7,519 nucleotides of DNA from the NCBI GenBank assembly GCA_009926815.1, contig RFOC01000100.1:1-7519 (forward strand), given 5' to 3'. Made by a program: the position numbers and the translations under genes. This document shows, one piece after another, positions 1 through 5,307 of this stretch (positions within the stretch are counted from its first letter, which is position 1; every line of letters begins with the position of its first letter). This DNA is from Planctomycetota bacterium (lineage in GTDB: Bacteria > Planctomycetota > Phycisphaerae > Phycisphaerales > SM1A02). Under the pieces are notes generated by a model, which saw only the letters and a program-made list of their open reading frames with translations, was not told the origin of the DNA and searched no databases.

Positions 1-434
1 CCAGCGACCTGGCCGCCCGAGGCCTGGACGTGGATGACATCAGCCACGTGATCAACTACGACGTGCCGGAGGACCCCGAGGTCTACGTGCACCGCATCGG
101 ACGCACGGCGCGAGCCGGCCGCCGCGGCGTGGCCTGGACCTTCGTCTGCCCCGACCAGGGCGAACTGCTCACCAACGTCGAGCTGCTCACCAACGTCGAG
201 ATCCCGCGGAAGGAATACGCCGACTTCACGCCGGGCCAGGTGCCCAGCGAGGTGCAGGCACGGCGCGAGCTCGAGGCGAAGCGGAAGGTCGAACTGGAGC
301 ATTCGCGGAACCGCTTCGAGGTGGCCGCTCCGGTGCCCGCCGAGGCCGATCCGACCAAGTTCCCGGGTGGCGTGGTGCCCACGGGGCTTCCGCCCAAGCG
401 GCTCGGCGGTCGCGTGGCCACGCGGCGCCGCTGA
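1..434 (+). CDS. DEAD-box ATP-dependent RNA helicase, C-terminal part (5' end outside the window)
   Basis: This is the last 143 codons of a gene that enters from the left; the frame is open from base 3. The visible part is the end of the second RecA-like helicase domain. It starts in motif V (SDLAARGLD) and carries motif VI as HRIGRTARAG (residues 30-39), whose arginines contact ATP and couple hydrolysis to RNA unwinding. The usual glycine in HRIGRTGR is alanine here, a common variant. After the domain comes a charged region ending in a basic tail (PPKRLGGRVATRRR), as in RhlE/CsdA-like helicases, where such tails help bind RNA. Motifs Q, I and DEAD lie outside the window, so the subfamily cannot be fixed. 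An exact 18-bp tandem repeat lies at 165-200. The stop is 6 bp before psuG, suggesting co-transcription. Confidence 0.93.
   Translation, partial: SDLAARGLDVDDISHVINYDVPEDPEVYVHRIGRTARAGRRGVAWTFVCPDQGELLTNVELLTNVEIPRKEYADFTPGQVPSEVQARRELEAKRKVELEHSRNRFEVAAPVPAEADPTKFPGGVVPTGLPPKRLGGRVATRRR
165..200 (+). repeat. Exact 18-bp tandem repeat inside the helicase gene
   Basis: Two adjacent identical copies (165-182 and 183-200) of CTGCTCACCAACGTCGAG encode LLTNVE twice in frame. Related helicases have a similar stretch here (roughly LTxIExLINxxI), so protein length looks close to normal, but exact nucleotide identity is unusual for codons that should drift independently. Confidence 0.95.
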
Positions 435-440
435 GGCCCG

Positions 441-1421
441 ATGGACGCGCCGATCCGGATCCATCCAGAGGTGCGGGAAGCGCTGCGGACGGGCCGCCCC
501 GTGGTGGCGCTGGAGACCGCGGTGCTCACGCATGGCCTGCCTCGGACACCCATCCCCGACCTGGCTCCGATCGCGGGCGACGCATGGAACGCCTCGCTGC
601 CCGCCAACGTGGCGCTGGCCCTCGCCATGGAGCACGTGGTCCGAGCGGCCGGGGCCGTGCCCGCCACCATGGCCGTGGTGGATGGATCGCTTCGCGCGGG
701 CCTGGAGACCTTGGAGGTCGAGCGGCTGGGCTCCGCGGAGGGCGTGCGCAAGCTGAGCACGCGGGATCTGGGTCCCTGCGTGGCCGATCGAGCCAGCGGC
801 GGACTCACCGTGGCCGCCACGCTGGCCGCCGCGGAAGCCGCAGGCATCCGGAGCTTCGCCACCGGAGGCATCGGTGGCGTGCACCGAGGCTGGACCTCGC
901 TGCCGGACGTCAGCGCCGACCTTCCCGCGCTGGCGCGATCGCGCGTGGTGGTGACCTGCGCGGGCGCCAAGAGCATCCTGGACCTCCCGGCCACGCTCGA
1001 GTGGCTCGACACGATCGGCGTGCCGGTGATCGGCGTGGGCACGCGGCACTTCCCCTGCTTCACCTGCCCGCCGGATCCCGCGCTGGCGGTGAGCGCATTC
1101 GCCCAAGGTGCCCGAACCGTCGCCGCGGCCGCGCATGCGCACTGGAGCCTCGGTCAGCGCACGGCGGTGCTGGCGGTGCAACCCTGCCCCCCCTCGCACG
1201 CCATGGATCGCGCCGACTTCGACCGGGCCGTCGAGCTGGCCGAACGCGAGGCATCCGACCGCGGCATCCGGGGACAGGCGGTGACCCCGTTCCTGCTGGG
1301 TCGCCTGGCCGCCCTCACCGAGGGCCGATCGCTTCGGGCCAACGTGGCCCTGCTGCTGCACAACGCCCGAACGGCCGCGGAAATCGCCCAGGCCCTGCTT
1401 GACTTGGCCCGGGGTTCCTGA
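441..1421 (+). CDS. psuG: Pseudouridine-5'-phosphate glycosidase (PsuG / indigoidine synthase A family)
   Basis: The 326-residue protein matches the usual PsuG length (about 300-315) and fold end to end. PsuG cleaves the C-C glycosidic bond of pseudouridine 5'-phosphate into uracil and ribose 5-phosphate in the cytoplasm. Family blocks seen in order: VALETAVLTHGLP (residues 22-34, with the active-site Glu25), RKLSTRDLG near Lys104, TGGIGGVHRG (141-150, His148), DVSADL (156-161, with the metal-binding Asp), CAGAKSILDLPATLEWL (173-189; Lys177 corresponds to the Schiff-base lysine) and AVTPFLLGRL near the end. All expected catalytic residues appear present. The ATG at 441 lies 4 nt after a GAGG (433-436) that overlaps the helicase stop. 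In many bacteria psuG sits beside the pseudouridine kinase gene psuK; no kinase is visible here. The function call is firm. Confidence 0.96.
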   Translation: MDAPIRIHPEVREALRTGRPVVALETAVLTHGLPRTPIPDLAPIAGDAWNASLPANVALALAMEHVVRAAGAVPATMAVVDGSLRAGLETLEVERLGSAEGVRKLSTRDLGPCVADRASGGLTVAATLAAAEAAGIRSFATGGIGGVHRGWTSLPDVSADLPALARSRVVVTCAGAKSILDLPATLEWLDTIGVPVIGVGTRHFPCFTCPPDPALAVSAFAQGARTVAAAAHAHWSLGQRTAVLAVQPCPPSHAMDRADFDRAVELAEREASDRGIRGQAVTPFLLGRLAALTEGRSLRANVALLLHNARTAAEIAQALLDLARGS

Positions 1422-1427
1422 TCCACT
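1399..1427 (+). promoter_or_regulatory. Weak candidate sigma-70-type promoter for rho
   Basis: TTGACT (1399-1404) inside the end of psuG matches five of six bases of the -35 consensus. After a 17-nt spacer comes TCCACT (1422-1427), which matches only three of six bases of the -10 consensus. A start near 1434 would place the hairpins below at the very 5' end of the rho transcript. This is suggestive only. Confidence 0.2.
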
Positions 1428-1433
1428 CCAAGG

Positions 1434-1519
1434 GTCGGGTTCCCGCCCGACGCCTGAACAGCATGCCCTGGAGATCGGGCCCACCGAGGCCCGTCGGCAA
1501 TTGGTCCATGGATGGGCCA
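1434..1519 (+). promoter_or_regulatory. Structured leader upstream of rho: three potential hairpins
   Basis: The 131-bp psuG-rho gap holds three inverted repeats. (1) GTCGGG (1434-1439) pairs with CCCGAC (1446-1451) over a 6-nt loop. (2) CGGGCC (1476-1481) pairs with GGCCCG (1488-1493) over a 6-nt loop. (3) TGGTCCA (1502-1508) pairs with TGGGCCA (1513-1519) over a 4-nt loop, with one G-U pair in RNA. None is followed by a T-tract, so they are not classical intrinsic terminators. In other bacteria rho is autoregulated through its leader, so a regulatory role is plausible, but short stems arise by chance in GC-rich DNA. No gene is evident in this gap. Confidence 0.3.
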
Positions 1520-1540
1520 TCCAGCGTGCGGCAGGCCGTG

Positions 1541-1546
1541 GGAAAG
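1541..1546 (+). promoter_or_regulatory. Putative ribosome binding site of rho
   Basis: GGAAAG lies 6 nt before the ATG at 1553. It is an imperfect Shine-Dalgarno, but the in-frame upstream ATGs at 1463 and 1508 show none, so it favours 1553 as the start. Confidence 0.4.
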
Positions 1547-1552
1547 ACACGC

Positions 1553-2692
1553 ATGAACACCCTGACAGGGATCCTGGAGCTGCCCCAGGGGGGCGGCGAT
1601 GGACGGCTTCGACAGTTCACCGACGGTCTCGTGGAGACCCCGGACGACCCCTACGTGCCCACCGAACTGGTGGCGAAGTTCCAGTTGCGCCCCGGTCAGG
1701 AGGTCACGGCGGTCATCGAGGACCGCCAGGCACCCAACCGCCCGAGCGGCATCAAGCGTGTCGCCATCGACGTGCAGGCGATCGAGGGGCTCACGCCCGC
1801 CGACTACGCCGGACGCAAGGTCTTCGCCGAACTCACGGCGCTCGACCCCGCACCCCGCATGGATCTGGAGCACCGCGGCTGCCCGCCCGCCTGCCGCCTG
1901 ATCGACCTCTTCTGTCCCATCGGGTACGGCACGCGCGGCCTGATCGTGGCGCCGCCCAAGGCCGGCAAGACCATCCTGCTGCAGAACCTCGCCTTCGGCA
2001 TCAAGCACAACCACCCGAGCGTCGAGCTCATCGCACTGCTCATCGACGAGCGGCCCGAGGAGGTCACGGACTTCAAGCGGAACGTGCCCGCGCATGTGCT
2101 GGCCAGCAGCAACGACCAGGACGTGGAGCGGCACACGGCGCTGGGCATCCTGGCCATCGAGCGGGCCAAGCGCATGGTCGAGGCGGGCAAGGACGTGGTG
2201 GTGCTTCTGGACTCGCTCACCCGGCTCGGCCGCGCCTTCAACAACAATCGCAAGTTCGCCAGCGGCGGCCGCACCATGAGCGGTGGCCTGGACAACCGCG
2301 CCCTTGAGGTGCCCAAGCAGCTCTTCGGGGCCGCCCGGCGCTGCGAGGAGGGCGGCTCGCTCACCATCATCGCCACGTGCCTGGTGGACACGGGCAGCCG
2401 CGCCGACCAGATCATCTTCGAGGAGTTCAAGGGCACCGGCAACATGGAGCTGATCCTGGACCGCACGATCAGCGAGAAGCGGATCTTCCCGGCCATCAAC
2501 CTGGCCGCCAGCGGCACCCGCAAGGAACACCTCATGCTGGGCGAGAAGGAACTGAAGACCGTCACCGCCCTGCGGCGCCGGCTGCTCAGCCTGCCGCCGC
2601 ACGTGCAGGTGGAGCAGCTGCTGGCCGCGCTGAAGCGCTACTCGACCAACGAGAGCATGGTGGGCGGGCCCCAGGCCGCCGCCACCGGCTGA
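1553..2692 (+). CDS. rho: Transcription termination factor Rho, with short and atypical RNA-binding domain
   Basis: Rho is a ring-shaped hexameric RNA-dependent ATPase that releases transcripts from RNA polymerase. The ATPase core is complete: Walker A APPKAGKT (residues 133-140), Walker B VVVLLDSLTRLGRAFN (215-230), Q-loop region SGGRTMSGGLD (237-247), and GSLTIIATCLVDTGSR with FEEFKGTGNMELILDR (268-304). The 379-residue product is shorter than E. coli Rho (419) because it begins directly at the cold-shock-like domain (TGILEL, residues 5-10) and lacks the N-terminal helix bundle. The RNP1-like motif, normally GFGFLR, reads GDGRLR (residues 15-20), so both RNA-stacking phenylalanines are missing. 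Tyr34 in DPYV is kept. The frame is open upstream, with ATGs at 1463 and 1508, but that stretch (RSGPPRPVGNWSMDG...) resembles no Rho N-terminus. I chose 1553 for its spacing to the conserved TGILEL and its GGAAAG. Confidence 0.97.
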   Translation: MNTLTGILELPQGGGDGRLRQFTDGLVETPDDPYVPTELVAKFQLRPGQEVTAVIEDRQAPNRPSGIKRVAIDVQAIEGLTPADYAGRKVFAELTALDPAPRMDLEHRGCPPACRLIDLFCPIGYGTRGLIVAPPKAGKTILLQNLAFGIKHNHPSVELIALLIDERPEEVTDFKRNVPAHVLASSNDQDVERHTALGILAIERAKRMVEAGKDVVVLLDSLTRLGRAFNNNRKFASGGRTMSGGLDNRALEVPKQLFGAARRCEEGGSLTIIATCLVDTGSRADQIIFEEFKGTGNMELILDRTISEKRIFPAINLAASGTRKEHLMLGEKELKTVTALRRRLLSLPPHVQVEQLLAALKRYSTNESMVGGPQAAATG

Positions 2693-2710
2693 CCCGGCAC
2701 GGGCTCGCGG

Positions 2711-2722
2711 GCCGGCGCCGGC
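2711..2722. other. Perfect 12-bp palindrome after rho
   Basis: GCCGGCGCCGGC is its own reverse complement and lies in the 47-bp rho-MCE1 gap. It could fold into a short GC hairpin (about 4-6 bp counting flanking G-U and G-C pairs). No T-tract follows, so a terminator role is doubtful; an operator just upstream of the candidate -10 at 2728 is equally possible. Confidence 0.6.
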
Positions 2723-2727
2723 TCCGT

Positions 2728-2733
2728 TACCCT
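2728..2733 (+). promoter_or_regulatory. Candidate -10 element (TANNNT) for a leaderless MCE1 transcript
   Basis: TACCCT ends exactly 6 nt before the MCE1 ATG at 2740, and no Shine-Dalgarno is seen in the gap. TANNNT at this distance is the known layout of leaderless promoters in, for example, Deinococcus and actinobacteria. No convincing -35 is visible. One match to a loose motif is weak evidence by itself. Confidence 0.35.
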
Positions 2734-2739
2734 CGCCGC

Positions 2740-3999
2740 ATGGCCGAATCCAACGCGCTCAACGGCATCCGCGCAGGCATCTTCGTCGCCAGCGCGGTGG
2801 TGCTGGCGCTCGCCGTCACCTTCGTGCTCATGAAGGTGAACCCCTTCGAGTCCCGCAACCGCTTCGCGATCGACTTCTCCACCGCCGACGGCGTCGCCGG
2901 CCTGAACCGAGGCAGCGACGTGCGCGTGGGCGGCGTGGTGGCCGGGCGCGTGCTGGAGCTGGAGCCCATCATCGACGAGAAGGCCCAGCGCCTGGATGGC
3001 ATCCGCGTGCACATCGAGCTCAGCGCCGAGGTGCCCCTGTACTGGGCGGCGGACAATCCCAATCGGGCCCGGGTGGTCCGAGTGCCCAGTCTTCTGGGCA
3101 ACACGGCCTCGGTGAACTTCATCAGCGTCGGCAACCCCCCCTGCCCGACGCTGGCACCCGGCGGCGCCATGCGGGCGATCGAGGGCACCGGCATGCTGGC
3201 TTCGCTGGTGGGCCCCGAGAACTCGGAGAAGGTCCGCCAGACCCTCTCGGACGTGGCGGAGATCGTTCACCTCGCCCGCACCCAGCTGCCCGAGGACTAC
3301 CGCAACAAGGTGGTGCCCATGCTGGACAACCTGAACACCATGATCGCGGCCCTCAACAGCGATTACGGCAACTGGCGAGAGCCCATCGGCAACACCCTGC
3401 GGGGGGCCAAGGACGCCGTCGATGAGGCCAACGGAATCCTGAAGGACAACAAGGCGAAGATCGCCTCGGCCGTCTCCGATGCCGCCGCCACGCTGGAGAA
3501 CACCCGGACGATCACCGCCGATCTCCGTCAGAAGAGCATGCCCGCGCTGCAGCGACTGCTCGACAAGGGCGCCAACGCCGCCGACACGCTGGCCTCCAGC
3601 CTGGACCAGGTGGAGCAGGAACTGGCCACCGACCTGCCCGCGATGCGGCTCTTCCTCTCCGATGCCCGCGAGATGGCGGGACAGCTCAAGCTGGCCGCCG
3701 TCGAGGTGCGGCACAGCCCGTGGAAGCTGCTCTACCAGCCCAAGCCCGGCGAGGTCGCCCACGAGAACCTCTATGGCGCGGCCCGCAGCTTCGCCACCGC
3801 CACCGAGGACCTTCGGGCCGCCAGCGCCAGCCTGCAGCAGGCGGTCACCGAGATGCCCGAGGCGTTCCGGACGGACCCCAGGTTCCGCGACCAGCTCCAG
3901 GCTCAGGTGGCCGATGCGCTCGCCCGCTACGAGGCGGCGCAGCGTCGGCTCACCGACGTGCTCGAGGGCCCGGTCTCCGAAGGCGGCGAGGGCCGCTAG
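2740..3999 (+). CDS. MCE-domain (MlaD-type) lipid-transport protein, first of a tandem pair
   Basis: The 419-residue protein has a short cytoplasmic N-terminus, one membrane segment (about residues 12-31, FVASAVVLALAVTFVLM), then an MCE domain (about 40-150). The domain shows the typical GLNRGSDVRVGGVVAGRV strand-turn-strand (54-71) and the pore-loop-like SLLGNTASVNFI (117-128). MCE proteins form hexameric rings that carry lipids between inner and outer membranes. After the domain come about 260 largely helical, Ala/Leu/Asp-rich residues, as in long MCE proteins that build periplasmic channels. Near the end is WKLLYQPKPGE (328-338), then AAR..A.A.EDLR.A...LQ, partly shared with MCE2. The ATG at 2740 fits because the transmembrane helix follows it directly; the frame continues upstream into rho, which is a shadow. 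No permease (MlaE) or ATPase (MlaF) gene is in the window. The substrate is unknown. Confidence 0.9.
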   Translation: MAESNALNGIRAGIFVASAVVLALAVTFVLMKVNPFESRNRFAIDFSTADGVAGLNRGSDVRVGGVVAGRVLELEPIIDEKAQRLDGIRVHIELSAEVPLYWAADNPNRARVVRVPSLLGNTASVNFISVGNPPCPTLAPGGAMRAIEGTGMLASLVGPENSEKVRQTLSDVAEIVHLARTQLPEDYRNKVVPMLDNLNTMIAALNSDYGNWREPIGNTLRGAKDAVDEANGILKDNKAKIASAVSDAAATLENTRTITADLRQKSMPALQRLLDKGANAADTLASSLDQVEQELATDLPAMRLFLSDAREMAGQLKLAAVEVRHSPWKLLYQPKPGEVAHENLYGAARSFATATEDLRAASASLQQAVTEMPEAFRTDPRFRDQLQAQVADALARYEAAQRRLTDVLEGPVSEGGEGR

Positions 4000-4002
4000 G
4001 AG
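3998..4002 (+). promoter_or_regulatory. Shine-Dalgarno of MCE2, overlapping the MCE1 stop codon
   Basis: AGGAG begins inside the TAG stop of MCE1 (3997-3999) and lies 9 nt before the TTG at 4012. It decides the start of MCE2, since no in-frame ATG precedes the membrane segment. The arrangement suggests that ribosomes ending MCE1 help start MCE2. Confidence 0.75.
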
Positions 4003-4011
4003 CCCTCGGCG

Positions 4012-5307
4012 TTGCCGGCCCATGCATCCAACCCGCTGCGCGAGGCCCGGGTCGGGCTCGTGACCCTCTGCCTGGTGCTGGGCACCACGGCCCTCTGCAT
4101 CATCGTGTCCAGCGTGCACTGGCAGCCGCAGGAGACCTATCGCCTCGCGTTCCGCGTGAATCAGGACGCCACCGGCATCGAGGTGGGCACGCCCATCCGC
4201 ATGGGCGGCATCAAGTGGGGCGAGGTCACCCGCGTCTCACGGGGCGAGATTCCCGCGGAGGGCTCCCTCTCGGGGCTTGCGCAACCCGGCGCCCTGGGCA
4301 AGTCGCGCGGCACGCTGGTGGAATTCGCCCTGGATTCCAGGCTCGAGCTCTGGCCCGACGCCAAGGTCACCCGGGTGGCCTCCATCCTGGGTGGCGATGT
4401 CCATCTGGTGGTCCTGGACACGGGGCTGACGCGCGGCGCCATGGCCACGCTGGCGCTCAAGACCCGCGAGACCCTTGGACAGCGGGAGGTGCTCCAGGCA
4501 TGGGAGAGCAACACCACCGTGCCGTCGCTGGTGGGCACGCGCCTCGCCAGCCGCCTGGAGCGACTTCCCGACGATTGGGACGATCTCGTGAAGTTCTACC
4601 GGGAGAAGGTGGCCACCACCCTGCCCGCGAAGCGCGATGCCCTGGTCCGGAACTTCCAGTCGATTCGGGATGCCGTCCGCGCGGACCTGAAGACCTGGGA
4701 GGCGTCCACCAGCGGTCTGGGCCCCGCCTTCTCCAGCCTTCGCCAGGAGGTCAGCGGTCCGGATGGCACCGCCACGCTGGTGGAGCGCGGCTGGAAGGAC
4801 ATGCAGCCCAGCCTCGACGCGGTGGAGGCGGATTTCGGCCAGTTGCGCGAGCGCATCGAGACCCAGACGCAGCCCAGGCTGATGGCGCTTGGCGAGCGCG
4901 CCCAGCGCGAGTGGGATCGCACCCTTCGGGTCTGGGGCGATCTTTCCCGCTCGGGCGTGGCGGCCTACGACGCCTACGGCTCCGTCATGGCGGACAGCAG
5001 CCTGCTGGGCGGGCAGCTCTCGCATGCCATGGATGACGGCCTGGGCCTGCTGGTCCGGCTGCTGCTGGGCAAGCCAGGCGAGGCAGGCCTGACCCGCATG
5101 CATCGGTTCGAGGCGGCCAGCCGGCTCGCCGTGGCCGTGAGCGATCTGCGTTGCGCCAACGATGCGCTGCAGTCGATCGCCGATGGAACCGAGAGCGTCG
5201 ATCCGGCCATGGCCGAGCGACTTCGCAAGGCCGCCGCCCGCGCCGTGGCCCGATTCCGCGCCTCGGTCGACCAGCTGAACCAGCTCTGGCAGCAGCCTGT
5301 CCGATGA
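4012..5307 (+). CDS. MCE-domain (MlaD-type) lipid-transport protein, second of the pair, TTG start
   Basis: The 431-residue protein has a transmembrane segment at about residues 14-34 (VGLVTLCLVLGTTALCIIV) and an MCE domain at about 42-137. The domain includes GIEVGTPIRMGGIKWGEV (55-72) and the pore-loop-like SILGGDVHLVVLDTG (124-138). A polar, glycine-rich insertion (about 78-100) separates the first strands from TLVEFALDS. The remaining roughly 290 residues are mainly helical with many charged and Trp-containing heptad-like stretches. A motif near the C-terminus (RLLLGKPGE, 349-357, then EAAS..A.AVSDLR.A...LQ) resembles the one in MCE1, so the two tails look homologous although overall identity seems low. 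TTG is chosen because of the AGGAG at 3998 and because the only other nearby start, a GTG, lies inside the membrane helix. The pair probably assembles in one transport complex; that is inference from adjacency. Confidence 0.88.
   Translation: MPAHASNPLREARVGLVTLCLVLGTTALCIIVSSVHWQPQETYRLAFRVNQDATGIEVGTPIRMGGIKWGEVTRVSRGEIPAEGSLSGLAQPGALGKSRGTLVEFALDSRLELWPDAKVTRVASILGGDVHLVVLDTGLTRGAMATLALKTRETLGQREVLQAWESNTTVPSLVGTRLASRLERLPDDWDDLVKFYREKVATTLPAKRDALVRNFQSIRDAVRADLKTWEASTSGLGPAFSSLRQEVSGPDGTATLVERGWKDMQPSLDAVEADFGQLRERIETQTQPRLMALGERAQREWDRTLRVWGDLSRSGVAAYDAYGSVMADSSLLGGQLSHAMDDGLGLLVRLLLGKPGEAGLTRMHRFEAASRLAVAVSDLRCANDALQSIADGTESVDPAMAERLRKAAARAVARFRASVDQLNQLWQQPVR
5304..5307 (+). other. ATGA stop-start overlap joining MCE2 and the methyltransferase gene
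   Basis: The methyltransferase ATG (5304-5306) overlaps the MCE2 TGA (5305-5307). No clear Shine-Dalgarno precedes it, so termination-reinitiation coupling is likely. Confidence 0.8.

Noticed and set aside
83..1063. Minus-strand open frame opposite the helicase and psuG (326 codons)
   Set aside because: Ser/Arg/Ala/Thr-rich shadow translation; it crosses two well-supported plus-strand genes.
1434..1451. Hairpin after psuG as an intrinsic terminator
   Set aside because: The stem is only 6 bp and no T-run follows; it is kept only as part of the possible rho leader.
1154..2602. Long minus-strand open frame opposite rho and psuG (482 codons)
   Set aside because: Its translation shows no family motif and is rich in Ala, Gly, Gln, His and Arg, as expected for the antisense of a GC-rich gene; the plus strand encodes complete, recognisable Rho.
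2638..4119. Long minus-strand open frame opposite MCE1 (493 codons)
   Set aside because: Low-complexity, His/Gly/Gln-rich translation without any recognisable domain, antisense to a gene with a clear membrane helix and MCE domain.
5151..5303. Longer methyltransferase starting at 5151
   Set aside because: The 51 extra residues are Arg-rich, match no SpoU N-terminus and lie inside MCE2; the ATGA overlap start at 5304 fits better.
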